A DNA stretch of 64,000 bases from Sphingobium chungbukense (GTDB lineage: Bacteria > Pseudomonadota > Alphaproteobacteria > Sphingomonadales > Sphingomonadaceae): contig NZ_LBIC01000007.1 of the NCBI RefSeq assembly GCF_001005725.1, positions 372,001-436,000 of the forward strand. Reading direction: 5' to 3'. A model generated the notes under the pieces. It saw only the letters and a list, made by a program, of their open reading frames with translations, was not told the origin of the DNA and searched no databases. This document shows, in pieces, positions 36,437-45,037 of the stretch; within the stretch, counting starts at the first letter, position 1; each line of letters starts with the position of its first letter. The position numbers were made by a program, and so were the translations under genes.

Positions 36437-37717
36437 ATGAACGCACCCTGGAGACCCGGCGCAACCGGTCAGCGCGACCCCTTCCACGCTTTCGTCTGCG
36501 ACGATCACAGCTTCGACCTGCTGCGCGTCGTGGCGGCCGAAATGGGCTGGGCGCCTGAAAAGGTGAACAAGGGCGGCATGCGCAATGCGGTGCAAAGCCT
36601 GTCGGTCACCGCCTCGCCGCAGATCCTGTTCATCGACATGTCGGAAAGCGGCGATCCGCTGGGCGACATCAACAGCCTGGCCGAAGTGTGCGAACCCGGC
36701 ACGGTCGTCATCGCGGCGGGCCAGGTCAATGATGTGCGCCTCTATCGCGACCTGCTGGCCAGCGGCATTCAGGATTATCTGCTCAAGCCCTTCGGCGCCG
36801 ACCAGTTGCGCGACGCGCTGGCGCAGGCGCAGGCGGTGTTCTTCGCGCCCCGCGATGCCGCGCCCGAACATCCGCACATGACCACAGCCGTCATAGGCAC
36901 GCGCGGCGGCGTCGGTGCGTCCAGTCTCGCCACATCGCTCGCCTGGCTGCTCAGTGAAAAGAAGAAGCGCTCGACCGCGCTGCTCGATCTCGACGTCCAT
37001 TTCGGCACCAATGCGCTGGCGATGGACCTGGAGCCGGGCCGCGGCCTGACCGACGCCATCGAAAATCCCAGCCGCATCGACGGCCTCTTCATCGAACGCG
37101 CCATGGTCCGCGCCAGCGACAATCTGGCGATCCTGTCGGCCGAGGCGCCGATCAGCCAGCCGATGCTGACCGATGGCGGCGCCTTCTACCAGTTGCTGGA
37201 GGAATTCCGCGCCGCCTTCGAATGCAGCATCATCGACCTGCCGCGCGGCATGCTGATCCAGCATCCGCATCTGATGAGCGACGTGAACGTGGCCGTGGTC
37301 GTCACCGAACTGACGCTGGCGGCGGCGCGCGATTCGATCCGCATTCTCTCATGGCTCAAGACCAACGCGCCGCAGACGCGCGTGCTGGTCGTCGCCAACC
37401 GCGTCCATGCCGGCATGCCGGAAATCAGCCGCAAGGATTTCGAACAGTCGATCGAGCGCAAGGTCGACATCCTCATCCCCTTCGACCTCAAGGTGGCGGC
37501 GCAGTCGGCGAAGCTCGGCAAGACGCTCGCTGAAACGGCCAAGGGCAGCAAGGTCGGCGCGGGTTGCGCCGCACTGCTCGACGCCGTGCTGGGCGCGGCG
37601 GAAGAGAGCGAGGCCGACAACAATGCGCCCCCCGCCAAGAAGGGCGATTCCCTGCTCGGCAAGATCACCGATCTCAAGAGCATGATCCCCTCGCGCAAGG
37701 CCAAGACTTCGGCGTGA
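36437..37717 (+). CDS. cpaE: Flp pilus localisation ATPase CpaE (TadZ)
   Basis: ParA/MinD-like ATPase with an N-terminal receiver-like domain, believed to place the pilus machine at a pole. In the 426-residue product residues 15-135 form the pseudo-receiver (ILFIDMSESGDPLGDI, LLASGIQDYLLKPFGADQL). The ATPase domain starts at 150 with the deviant Walker A AVIGTRGGVGASSLATSLAW, where the usual catalytic Lys-Thr is replaced by Ala-Ser, followed by ALLDLDVHFGTNALAMDLEP and IIDLPRGMLIQHP. This deviant P-loop is normal for CpaE. It overlaps nothing but lies 1 base after cpaD. Confidence 0.95.
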   Translation: MNAPWRPGATGQRDPFHAFVCDDHSFDLLRVVAAEMGWAPEKVNKGGMRNAVQSLSVTASPQILFIDMSESGDPLGDINSLAEVCEPGTVVIAAGQVNDVRLYRDLLASGIQDYLLKPFGADQLRDALAQAQAVFFAPRDAAPEHPHMTTAVIGTRGGVGASSLATSLAWLLSEKKKRSTALLDLDVHFGTNALAMDLEPGRGLTDAIENPSRIDGLFIERAMVRASDNLAILSAEAPISQPMLTDGGAFYQLLEEFRAAFECSIIDLPRGMLIQHPHLMSDVNVAVVVTELTLAAARDSIRILSWLKTNAPQTRVLVVANRVHAGMPEISRKDFEQSIERKVDILIPFDLKVAAQSAKLGKTLAETAKGSKVGAGCAALLDAVLGAAEESEADNNAPPAKKGDSLLGKITDLKSMIPSRKAKTSA

Positions 37718-37760
37718 ACTGACGGCCATCAATGGAAGCGGATTTGGAGCAGACAGGCAG

Positions 37761-38759
37761 ATGAACGGCAATATGATCCTGATAGCGGTGCTGCTCGCGG
37801 TCATGCTGGGCCTGGTCGTCATGGCCTTTTCCGGCCCGTCGCCGGAAAAGGCGCAGAAGCGCCGCATCGACCTGATCCGCGGCCGGCACAGCGATTCCAC
37901 CGACGCGATCCTGGAAGCGCGCATGCGCAAGGCGATCTCCAATCGCCCCACCGGCACCGAATCCACCATGTTGGTGTCGTTGGTGCCCAATCCGGAAAAT
38001 CTGGCGAAGCGCATCCGCATGACCGGCAAGAAATGGACGGTCAGCCAATATATGACCGCTTGCTCGGTCATCTTCCTGCTGCTCTGCGCGCTGCTGATGC
38101 TGCGTGGCTTCCCGCCGCTCTTCGCGGTGATGCTGGGGCTCGCCGTCGGTCTTGCCCTGCCGCATATGTGGGTAAGCCGCCTCATCAAGGGCCGTATCCA
38201 GAAGTTCAACGCCAAATTCCCTGACGCGCTGGAACTGCTGACGCGCGGCCTGCGCTCGGGCCTTCCCATCGCCGAGACTCTGAACGTCGTGTCCAGCGAA
38301 GTTCCGGGGCCGGTGGGCGAGGAATTCAAGCTGATCACCGAACGCATCAAGATCGGCAAGACCATGGACCAGGCGCTTCAGGAAACCGCCGATCGCCTCG
38401 GCACGCCGGAATTCCAGTTCTTCGTCATCAGCCTGGCGATCCAGCGCGAGACGGGCGGCAACCTCGCTGAAACCCTGTCCAACCTGGCCACCGTGCTGCG
38501 CCAGCGATCGCAGATGAAGCTCAAGATCCGCGCCATGTCCTCGGAATCGAAGGCGTCCGCCTATATCATCGGCGTGCTGCCGTTCCTGGTCTTCGGCCTG
38601 ATCTGCTATATCAACTACAACTATATGTCGCCCTTCTTCACGCCCGATCCGGCAGGGGTATTCGGCCTTTCGACCATGCAGGTCATCGGCATCGGCGGCA
38701 TGTGCTGGATGGCGATCGGCGCCTTCATCATGGCACAGATGATCAACTTCGAGATCTGA
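37761..38759 (+). CDS. tadB: Flp pilus assembly protein TadB
   Basis: Inner-membrane platform protein of the GspF/T2SSF superfamily. The 332-residue protein has an N-terminal helix (MILIAVLLAVMLGLVVMAFS), a further pair of helices near 85-130, and the T2SSF core with KFPDALELLTRGLRSGLPIA, ETLNVVSSEVPGPVGEEFKL, QFFVISLAIQRETGGNLAET and LSNLATVLRQRSQMKLKIRA, ending in two hydrophobic segments. It starts 43 bases after cpaE, where cpaF/tadA is normally found; that ATPase is missing here. Confidence 0.95.
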   Translation: MNGNMILIAVLLAVMLGLVVMAFSGPSPEKAQKRRIDLIRGRHSDSTDAILEARMRKAISNRPTGTESTMLVSLVPNPENLAKRIRMTGKKWTVSQYMTACSVIFLLLCALLMLRGFPPLFAVMLGLAVGLALPHMWVSRLIKGRIQKFNAKFPDALELLTRGLRSGLPIAETLNVVSSEVPGPVGEEFKLITERIKIGKTMDQALQETADRLGTPEFQFFVISLAIQRETGGNLAETLSNLATVLRQRSQMKLKIRAMSSESKASAYIIGVLPFLVFGLICYINYNYMSPFFTPDPAGVFGLSTMQVIGIGGMCWMAIGAFIMAQMINFEI

Positions 38760-38775
38760 CGAGGAAGCCGACCAG

Positions 38776-39768
38776 ATGGAAAATGTTCCCGTCCCCGCCG
38801 GCACCCTGTTCGGTCTGACCGCCACCGATTTCGGCACGCTGCTCGCCGCGCTGGCGACGCTGGCGACCCTCTTCGCGCTCTATGCGGTGATGACCGTGCG
38901 CGATCCCATGGCCAAGCGCGTCAAGGCGCTCAACGAACGGCGCGAACAGTTGAAGGCGGGCATCACCGCCTCCACGGGCCGCCGCCGCGCCAAGCTGATG
39001 CAGAAGAATCAGACGACGGACCGGATGCGGTCCTTCCTCTCCAGCCTCAAGGTGTTGCAGGACGACCAGCTCAAGGATGCGCAGATCAAGCTGGCGCAGG
39101 CGGGCATCCGGTCGAAGGACTGGGCCGTCGCGGTGATCTTCGGCCGCCTGATCCTGCCGATCGTGGTCGGCGGCCTGGCCGCGCTGCTGCTCTATGTCGT
39201 GGGCATCTACCCCGAATGGGGCGGCGCCAAGCGCTTCATGGCGTTCGCCGCCGCGCTGCTATTGGCTTACAAGGCACCCGACATATTCATCGACAACAAG
39301 ATCGCCAAGCGATCCGCCGCGATCCGCAAAGGCTTGCCCGACGCGCTCGACCTGCTGGTGATCTGCGCCGAGGCGGGCCTGACTGTCGACGCCGCCTTCA
39401 GCCGCGTCGCCCGCGAACTGGGCAAGGCCTATCCCGAACTGGGCGACGAATTCCACCTGACGGCGATCGAACTCAGCTTCCTCACCGAACGGCGCATGGC
39501 GTTCGAGAACCTCGCCACCCGCGTCAAGCTGGACGCTGTGAAAGGCGTGGTCACGACCATGATCCAGACGGAGAAATACGGCACCCCGCTCGCCTCGGCA
39601 TTGCGCGTGCTGTCCGCCGAATTCCGTCACGAACGCATGATGCGCGCCGAGGAAAAGGCCGCGCGCCTGCCCGCGATCATGACAGTGCCGCTGATTCTCT
39701 TCATCCTGCCGACTCTGTTCGTGGTCATTTTGGGCCCGGCCGCCTGTTCGATCAGCAAGGCCTTCTAA
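38776..39768 (+). CDS. tadC: Flp pilus assembly protein TadC
   Basis: Second T2SSF-type platform protein. The 330-residue product has an N-terminal membrane helix near 18-40, a basic cytoplasmic loop (RRRAKLMQKNQTTDRMRSF), and the core with RKGLPDALDLLVICAEAGLT, VDAAFSRVARELGKAYPELG, DEFHLTAIELSFLTERRMAF and MIQTEKYGTPLASALRVLSA, then EFRHERMMRAEEKAARLPAI before the last two helices. No tadD follows; the operon seems to end here. Confidence 0.95.
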   Translation: MENVPVPAGTLFGLTATDFGTLLAALATLATLFALYAVMTVRDPMAKRVKALNERREQLKAGITASTGRRRAKLMQKNQTTDRMRSFLSSLKVLQDDQLKDAQIKLAQAGIRSKDWAVAVIFGRLILPIVVGGLAALLLYVVGIYPEWGGAKRFMAFAAALLLAYKAPDIFIDNKIAKRSAAIRKGLPDALDLLVICAEAGLTVDAAFSRVARELGKAYPELGDEFHLTAIELSFLTERRMAFENLATRVKLDAVKGVVTTMIQTEKYGTPLASALRVLSAEFRHERMMRAEEKAARLPAIMTVPLILFILPTLFVVILGPAACSISKAF

Positions 39769-39784
39769 AAAAATTGAGAGAGGC

Positions 39785-39811
39785 GAAGGGACGCTGCCGT
39801 AGCGTCCCTTC
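39785..39811. terminator. strong hairpin after tadC, possible terminator without U tract
   Basis: GAAGGGACGCT (39785-39795) pairs perfectly with AGCGTCCCTTC (39801-39811) around a 5-base loop, 17 bases after the tadC stop. No T run follows on the plus strand, while an A-rich stretch precedes it, so it may be a transcript end-stabilising stem or an atypical terminator. Confidence 0.55.
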
Positions 39812-39902
39812 GGAATCGGCCGGAACTCGGTGATTTTCGGCCTTGGCGGGGCGCCCGCTCCTGCCCTATCTCCTGCTGTAAAGACGCAATTTGGAGAGGT
39901 CC

Positions 39903-40334
39903 ATGGTCGCCATCACCCGCATCGCCGCCCGCGCCGCGCTGTTCATCCTGCCCCTGGCTGCGGCCCTGCCCGCCGAGGCCGCGCAGCCCATCACCGGCCG
40001 TTGGGCCACGGTCGACGGCAAGGCCATCGTCCAGATCGCGCCCTGCGGCAAGACGCTCTGCGGCCGCATCGAAAAGATCGTGAAGCCCACCCCCGGCCGT
40101 CCGCAGACCGACATCAAGAACCCCGACCCGGCACTGCGCAGCAAGCCGCTGGCGGGACTGGCGCTGCTCACCGGGTTCCAGGATGCAGGGGACCTGTGGA
40201 AGGGGTCGATCTACGACCCGGAAAGCGGCAAGACCTATAACAGCAAGGTCAGCCGCAACGGCGACGGCACGCTCAAGGTGCAGGGCTGCATCATGTTCTT
40301 CTGCAAGACCCAGACCTGGACGCCGCTGCGATAG
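39903..40334 (+). CDS. DUF2147-domain secreted protein
   Basis: 143-residue protein with an N-terminal signal peptide (ITRIAARAALFILPLAAALP-AEAA). The mature part has PITGRWATVDGKAIVQIAPC, GKTLCGRIEKIVKPTPGRPQ, then GDLWKGSIYDPESGKTYNSK and LKVQGCIMFFCKTQTWTPL. This is the DUF2147 lipocalin-like pattern (W-x-G-x-I-Y-x-P-x-x-G-x-x-Y) found in many alphaproteobacteria; function not known, possibly binding a hydrophobic ligand. ATG 39903 has GGAGAGG upstream. Not part of the Tad operon by function. Confidence 0.88.
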   Translation: MVAITRIAARAALFILPLAAALPAEAAQPITGRWATVDGKAIVQIAPCGKTLCGRIEKIVKPTPGRPQTDIKNPDPALRSKPLAGLALLTGFQDAGDLWKGSIYDPESGKTYNSKVSRNGDGTLKVQGCIMFFCKTQTWTPLR

Positions 40335-40368
40335 ACATTGCCGTTATGGGTGGTTTCCCGCCTCTGGT

Positions 40369-40398
40369 CCGTCATCCCAGCTGTCGCCGGAATGACGG
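40369..40398. repeat. short palindromic intergenic element
   Basis: CCGTCAT at 40369-40375 (read with the next bases CCC) faces AATGACGG at 40391-40398. The CGTCATNCC...GGAATGACG form is a common intergenic palindrome in proteobacterial genomes. Single copy within this window. Confidence 0.55.
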
Positions 40399-40435
40399 AT
40401 GTTGTTGGCGCCCGCCCCTGGCCAAAACAGGCTCT

Positions 40436-40540
40436 TGAGCATCGTGCGCAAAAGTGGGAACCGGTTTTGCGCTTAAAGCGATGCGACAACAAAAGCTGAG
40501 AGCGGGCGGCTCGCGTACGATTTAACGCCGCGCGCTCTAG
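40436..40540. repeat. composite palindromic repeat (two nested hairpins)
   Basis: First hairpin: GCGCAAAA (40446-40453) pairs with TTTTGCGC (40465-40472) around GTGGGAACCGG; an outer arm GCATCG/CGATGC flanks it. Second hairpin: GAGAGCG (40498-40504) with CGCTCTA near 40533-40539. I recognise the CGCAAAAGTGGGAACCGGTT core as a dispersed intergenic repeat of alphaproteobacteria. It ends 5 bases from the frameshifted racemase gene. Confidence 0.65.
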
Positions 40541-40544
40541 GTGT

Positions 40545-41236
40545 TTAGTCCCCCAAAATCACATCCACGCCGGCGCGGGCATGGATGCTGGTGCCATCAT
40601 AGATCGGCAGCACATTCGCCTTCACGTCGACGATCATCTCCAGTTCGGTGCAGGCCAGGATCGCCGCCTGTACATGCTCCTTGGCGATGTCGGTCAGTTC
40701 CGACTTCATATAGCGTTCGGACTCGCGGCTGACCTTGCCGATGGTCAGCTCGTCATAGACGATCCTGTCGATCCGCTCGGCCAGTTCCATGTCGGGCGGC
40801 AGAAGCGATATGCCGTGGGCCACCAGCCGCTGGCGGTAGAATTTCTCGGTCATCACATTGCGCGTACCGATCAGCGCTGCCTTTTCGATGCCGTCGGCCT
40901 GCATCTTTCGTCCCACCGCCTCGGCGATGTTGATGATCGGAATGTCGACCCCCGCCTGCACCTCGTCATAGACGCGATGCATGCTGTTGGCACAGATCAG
41001 CAGCGCCGCCGCCCCCCCTGCTCCAGCCGCCGCGCAGAAGCCGTCAAGACTTCGGCCGCGTGAGCCCATTCCTCGTCCGTGGTGGAACGGCCGATATCCG
41101 CGAAATCCAGGCTCTCGATCAGCAGCGGGGCGCTATGTTGCCCGCCACGGGCGCGATAGACGGCCTGATTGATGATCTGATAATAGCGCGCCGTCGACGT
41201 CCAGCTAAGACCGCCTATCAGACCGAGCTTCTTCAT
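40545..41236 (-). pseudogene. aspartate/glutamate racemase, frameshifted
   Basis: Two minus-strand reading frames together make one Asp/Glu/hydantoin racemase family protein. The first (41236 down to 40997) begins MKKLGLIGGLSWTSTARYYQ and runs to EVLTASARRLEQGG. The second (from about 41015 down to 40545) continues AAALLICANSMHRVYDEV with the first catalytic Cys, and has AILACTELEMIV with the second. The frames change at a run of seven C on the plus strand (41012-41018); eight would restore one frame of about 230 residues. Either a real inactivating slip, a phase-variable tract, or a sequencing error. Confidence 0.85.
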
Positions 41237-41272
41237 GAATCCGCCTACCCCAATGCTTCCTTCCGCAAAGCG

Positions 41273-42097
41273 TTAGGGACGCGCCCCCCCCTCGGCAAGC
41301 CCCTTCCTGTCCGCTCCACCGCAAAGACGAAGCGCGAAGAGACCGCCCGCAGCGCCCGCAAGTCCTCCGGCAACGGCCATTCCGATATTTTCCAGTAGAT
41401 AGGCCAGGACAGCGACGGCCCAGCCAGAAAGACCACCGACCAGCGCCGCGGCAGGCCCCATCCTTGCGCCCATGGTCCATTTCGCCAGCCCCCATCCGGC
41501 CAGCAACGCGACTCCGGCCAAGGGAAGCAACCGGTCGGTCGTGGGCGACGCGACGAAGGCTAAAACCGCCCCGCAAGTGCCCGCCAGCATCGCCCCGGTG
41601 AAAAACGGCGCGCCCGGCCGCCCCTTGCCTCGCCGCCCCATCCTGCACCACAATATCGCCGCCGCGCCCGCACAGGCCATCGCGCCAAGAGCGACCCCAA
41701 CCCCAATGGCTGCCGCATCGTCAGCGAACCACTGGTCCGTCATCTCGTCCAGCAAGCCGAAAGCGCGCGGATTGCGCCAGGCAGCCACGCCGACGAACAT
41801 CGCCGCGAGCCCCGTCTGCCCGATCAAACCGATCAGCAATGCCGGAATCGCCGCCCGCGGCATGCCCCGTCCCAGCACCAGCCCGACCGCCCCGCCCATG
41901 ATCAGCGCCGCGAAGATCTGCGGCATGGACATGACATCATGGCTGTAGAGCGTCACCGCGCCGATCACCGTCATGCCCGCCATCATCAGATGCGCGCCCC
42001 GCCGCAGCCCGCCGCCGAACGACGCCGGCAGCGCCAGCCCGAACAGCAGCGCCGCCATCGACCAACCGGCGAGGACCGTCGGATTCGCGCCCTCCAT
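41273..42097 (-). CDS. PntB membrane-domain (dII) paralogue without NADP-binding domain
   Basis: 274-residue polytopic protein of about eight hydrophobic segments. It aligns by eye along the whole dII part of the transhydrogenase beta subunit: MPQIFAALIMGGAVGLVLGR, IGQTGLAAMFVGVAAW, GLSGWAVAVLAYLLENIGM and AVAGGLAGAAGGLFALRLC. The chain stops right after the last helix, so the dIII NADP domain is absent. The channel His of E. coli PntB (His91) corresponds to Ile92 here and Asn222 to Gly221. It is coupled by TGATG to the PntAB-like gene. Function unknown; it cannot be a normal transhydrogenase subunit. Homology is judged without a search. Confidence 0.6.
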   Translation of the reverse strand: MEGANPTVLAGWSMAALLFGLALPASFGGGLRRGAHLMMAGMTVIGAVTLYSHDVMSMPQIFAALIMGGAVGLVLGRGMPRAAIPALLIGLIGQTGLAAMFVGVAAWRNPRAFGLLDEMTDQWFADDAAAIGVGVALGAMACAGAAAILWCRMGRRGKGRPGAPFFTGAMLAGTCGAVLAFVASPTTDRLLPLAGVALLAGWGLAKWTMGARMGPAAALVGGLSGWAVAVLAYLLENIGMAVAGGLAGAAGGLFALRLCGGADRKGLAEGGARP

Positions 42098-42363
42098 CAC
42101 GGCCCCGGCGCGTCCATCCGCCCGGCAGCGGCACAGCCGCCACACAGTCCCGCGCTGCCCGCCGCGATGGCCAGCAGCCCCAGTATCCGCACCGCCGCAC
42201 TGCCCGCCTCCGCCGCGACGATCAACCCGCCGACCAGTATCGCGGACGACAGCAGTTGTAGCATCGCTACCAATGTCCAGCCATCCTCCGGCCGCGCTCG
42301 CCAGGCGATGGCGAAGCCCAAGAGCGAGGCAGCAGAAAAGCAAATGAGGAGGAACAGGGTCAT
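42097..42363 (-). CDS. PntA C-terminal membrane-segment (PntAB)-like protein
   Basis: 88-residue protein with three hydrophobic helices. TLFLLICFSAASLLGFAIAW matches the first helix region of the transhydrogenase alpha membrane part; LLSSAILVGGLIVAA corresponds to the ISGIIVVGALL helix and RILGLLAIAAGSAGLCGG with GRM to the last helix and its TQRM end. An AGGAGGA ribosome-binding site sits 6 bases upstream of the ATG, so the gene looks actively translated. Its neighbours are the dII PntB-like gene downstream and, 119 bases upstream, a COX4_pro_2 gene. The NAD-binding PntAA gene usually found in between is missing. Confidence 0.55.
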   Translation of the reverse strand: MTLFLLICFSAASLLGFAIAWRARPEDGWTLVAMLQLLSSAILVGGLIVAAEAGSAAVRILGLLAIAAGSAGLCGGCAAAGRMDAPGP

Positions 42364-42482
42364 CTGTTCCTCCTCATTGCAGGAAGCCGCCGATGGTCAA
42401 GCCCGCCGGGCCGGACGAGGCTGTCGCGACATTCGAAGCAGCGCTCCTCCAAGGTCACGCCGCCCGGCCGGTCGCCTACCCG

Positions 42483-42614
42483 TCAGTGTCCGTGAGCGAT
42501 CAGCACCACGACCAGGGCTGCCACGAGCGCCGAGGCAATCGTGCCCCATTTCATGAGGGACAGGAATCCCGCATAGGTCTGGTTCGCGCTTTCGATATTC
42601 CCTTCAGAAGCCAT
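42483..42614 (-). CDS. aa3-type cytochrome oxidase subunit IV-like (COX4_pro_2)
   Basis: A 43-residue protein too short for most gene finders. It reads MASEGNIESANQTYAGFLSL, MKWGTIASALVAALVVVLIA, HGH. One C-terminal membrane helix follows a short polar part with the Y-x-G-F-x-x-x-x-K-W-G pattern of the bacterial aa3 oxidase subunit IV family. GGAGGAG lies about 8 bases before the ATG. In rhizobia and related groups such genes precede the pntAA-pntAB-pntB operon, which matches the remnants or paralogues downstream here. Single-helix proteins are hard to assign with certainty. Confidence 0.75.
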   Translation of the reverse strand: MASEGNIESANQTYAGFLSLMKWGTIASALVAALVVVLIAHGH

Positions 42615-42763
42615 GCCCGGCTCTCCTCCACCTGTTGCCGGCCCTCTCTTATCGTCAAGCCTTGCCCCCTCAAGCCGGGACGAACAAGAAAATCTTTCCG
42701 GTTAAGCCGCTTTTTACCCCTTCTCACTACCATGGCGGACAGGTTCGCAAATAAGGGGGTAGA

Positions 42764-44212
42764 ATGGCGCGCGACGGCGTTCCCATGCTGATGTTGATCG
42801 ATGACGAGCCGGCACAGCGCAGGTTGGTGTCCGCCCTGGCCGCCCGCGCGGGCTGGCGCACGATCTTCGCCAATGACGGCGACATGGCGATCGCCACGCT
42901 CGGCACGCAGGACGGGATGCGGCTTGACGCCGTGATCCTCGACCAATGGAGCCCCAGCTATGAGCCGACCGGCCTGATCCGCGAGTTACGCGCGCGCCGC
43001 CCGGCTTTGCCGATCCTGATCCTGACCGCCCACAACAATGTCGCCGTCGCGGTCGATGCGATGCGTGCTGGAGCCACAGACTATCTCGCCAAGCCGATCG
43101 CGCCCGAACGGTTGCTCGCCGCGCTCAACGCGACGCTGAACGGCGAACATGGCAAGGGCGAGTTGCGCCCGCTGACCGAAAAGATTTCCGCCGCCCTTTC
43201 CTTCGAGGATGTGGTCGGCGCCGCCCCCCAATTCCGCGCCGCGCTCGCCATCGCGGCCAAGGCCGCCCGCGCCCGCGTCCCCGTCCTGATCGAGGGCGAA
43301 AGCGGCGTCGGCAAGGATGTGATCGCCCGCGCCATCCACGCCGCCTCCCCCCGGCACAAGCAGAATATGGTGACGGTCAATTGCGGCGCCATTCCCGCCA
43401 ACCTCGTCGAATCCGACCTGTTCGGTCATGAGCGCGGTGCCTTCACCGGCGCCTTCGACCGGCAGGTGGGCAAGTTCGTCGCCGCCGACATGGGCACCAT
43501 CTTCCTCGACGAAGTCAGCGAAATGCCACTCGACGCGCAGGTGAAGCTGCTGCGCGTGTTGCAGGATGGCGAGGTCCAGCCGATCGGCGCGCGCCGTCCG
43601 ATCCATGTCGACGTCCGCGTCATCGCCGCCACCAACAAGCGGCTGCATGACGAGATAGAGGCGGGACGCTTCCGGGAGGATCTTTATTACCGCCTCAACG
43701 TCGTGCAGCTCACCATCCCTCCCTTGCGCGAGCGGCTGGGCGACGTGCCGGCCCTCTGCCGCCATCTGCTCGCACGCATCGCCACCCAGCCGGGACTGCG
43801 CGGCCTGGGCCTGACCGACGATGCGCTGGCGCTGCTGATGCAGCATGACTGGCCGGGTAATGTCCGCCAGTTGCAGAACGCGCTGTTCCGCGCTGCCGTG
43901 CTTTGCGAGGGCGATGCGCTGACGGCGCAGGATTTCCCGCAGATCGCCGCCCATCTCAACGGACGTGCCCATGGCGATGCGTCCCATGGCAGGCTGCGCG
44001 CCGTGCCACAGGCGCATCGCGAGGCAGCCGGCATCACCCTGTTCGAAGGCGACGGCCATGTCCGTCAGCTTGCCGAGATCGAGGCCGACGTCATCCGCCT
44101 GGCCATCGGCCATTATCGCGGACGCATGACCGAAGTGGCCCGGCGCCTGGGGATCGGCCGCTCGACCCTCTATCGCAAGCTGGCCGAACTGGGGATCGAC
44201 AGCGCGGCATAA
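42764..44212 (+). CDS. sigma-54-dependent response regulator, NtrC family
   Basis: 482 residues: receiver domain (about 8-125) with the acidic pair in [11 protein letters not shown], phospho-acceptor Asp in [10 protein letters not shown], Thr in LILTAHNN and Lys in [10 protein letters not shown]+ domain (about 150-385) with Walker [18 protein letters not shown], the sigma-54 contact motif [10 protein letters not shown], Walker [14 protein letters not shown], and arginine fingers in [17 protein letters not shown]-terminal Fis-type helix-turn-helix [20 protein letters not shown]. No histidine kinase gene lies next to it, so the signal is unknown. AAGGGGG precedes the ATG. Confidence 0.93.
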   Translation: MARDGVPMLMLIDDEPAQRRLVSALAARAGWRTIFANDGDMAIATLGTQDGMRLDAVILDQWSPSYEPTGLIRELRARRPALPILILTAHNNVAVAVDAMRAGATDYLAKPIAPERLLAALNATLNGEHGKGELRPLTEKISAALSFEDVVGAAPQFRAALAIAAKAARARVPVLIEGESGVGKDVIARAIHAASPRHKQNMVTVNCGAIPANLVESDLFGHERGAFTGAFDRQVGKFVAADMGTIFLDEVSEMPLDAQVKLLRVLQDGEVQPIGARRPIHVDVRVIAATNKRLHDEIEAGRFREDLYYRLNVVQLTIPPLRERLGDVPALCRHLLARIATQPGLRGLGLTDDALALLMQHDWPGNVRQLQNALFRAAVLCEGDALTAQDFPQIAAHLNGRAHGDASHGRLRAVPQAHREAAGITLFEGDGHVRQLAEIEADVIRLAIGHYRGRMTEVARRLGIGRSTLYRKLAELGIDSAA

Positions 44213-44281
44213 GCCCATCCCGTCGTTCAAGTGGCGGTTCCGGCGTTGAAATGTCGCGGCGGCTATGCTTTGGGAGAAGGC

Positions 44282-44917
44282 ATGAAGATCGCCTCCCTCG
44301 CCATCGCCTCGCCCCTCCTGTTGCTGGTCGCCTGTGGTCGGGCGGAGCCGGTGGAAGACCTGCCCAGCCAGGACGAACTGGCCAACGCCGCCAATGTCGC
44401 TGCGGCCGCCGCGATGGCCAAGGCGAAGAGCGACACCCCCGCGTCCCGCAATTATGTGAATGTGGAGCGGGGCTTTTCCATCACCTTCCCCGAAGGCTGG
44501 GAAAAGGACGCGTCTTCCAGCAATGCCGACGGCGTGGTCTATCAGGACCCCGGCGCGGGCGCGGATGTCCGGATCGTCTGGCAGAAGAAGGACGGCGATC
44601 GGACGCTGCAACAGATCGTCGGAACCGTAAACGAGGGCTCCGAAGGGGTCAGCGGTGATTTCATCGGCGACAATGAATATCGCGGCACAGCCAATGACGG
44701 CGAGGGCAATAATGTCGCGCTGCGCATGATCAGACAGGCCGACGGTTCGATCGTCACCGCCAGCTTCGTCTATCCCGAAATGCTGAGCGAGCAATATTCG
44801 GCCATGGCGGAAAGGACGCTCGACAGCCTGCACGTCTTCGCGCCCAAGACGCAGACGCCCGAAGGCACGGCCCCGGAAGCCGCCGCCCCTGCTCCCGCCA
44901 ACACCGCAACGCCCTGA
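44282..44917 (+). CDS. lipoprotein, function unknown
   Basis: 211 residues with the signal peptide IASLAIASPLLLLVACGRAE and the lipobox LVAC. A short Ala-rich linker is followed by a domain that begins NYVNVERGFSITFPEGWEKD, continues VVYQDPGAGADVRIVWQKKD, EGNNVALRMIRQADGSIVTA, and ends near TLDSLHVFAPK. This resembles the PsbP/YbhG-like beta-fold often seen in bacterial lipoproteins (the FSITFPEGW pattern), but I would not name it. The Pro/Ala tail is low complexity. GGGAGAAGG upstream of ATG 44282 supports the start. Confidence 0.75.
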   Translation: MKIASLAIASPLLLLVACGRAEPVEDLPSQDELANAANVAAAAAMAKAKSDTPASRNYVNVERGFSITFPEGWEKDASSSNADGVVYQDPGAGADVRIVWQKKDGDRTLQQIVGTVNEGSEGVSGDFIGDNEYRGTANDGEGNNVALRMIRQADGSIVTASFVYPEMLSEQYSAMAERTLDSLHVFAPKTQTPEGTAPEAAAPAPANTATP

Positions 44918-45037
44918 TGCGCCCGCACCCTCCTATGTGAAGGAGGACGAGATACGCGTGCCGCCATTCTTTCCGCGCATGGCGGCAGGCAAGCATTTAA
45001 TGGAATCGATTGGCCCTGAGCCGTTGATAGCGCGCCA

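Noticed and set aside
42364..42482. A remnant pntAA gene in the gap before the PntAB-like gene
   Set aside because: Only 119 bases remain and none of the three frames shows a dI-domain motif; there is just a possible 11-codon frame with a GGAGGAG site, too short to claim.
42986..44833. A 615-codon open frame on the minus strand
   Set aside because: It lies opposite the NtrC-type regulator and the lipoprotein gene and shows no known domain; a shadow frame.
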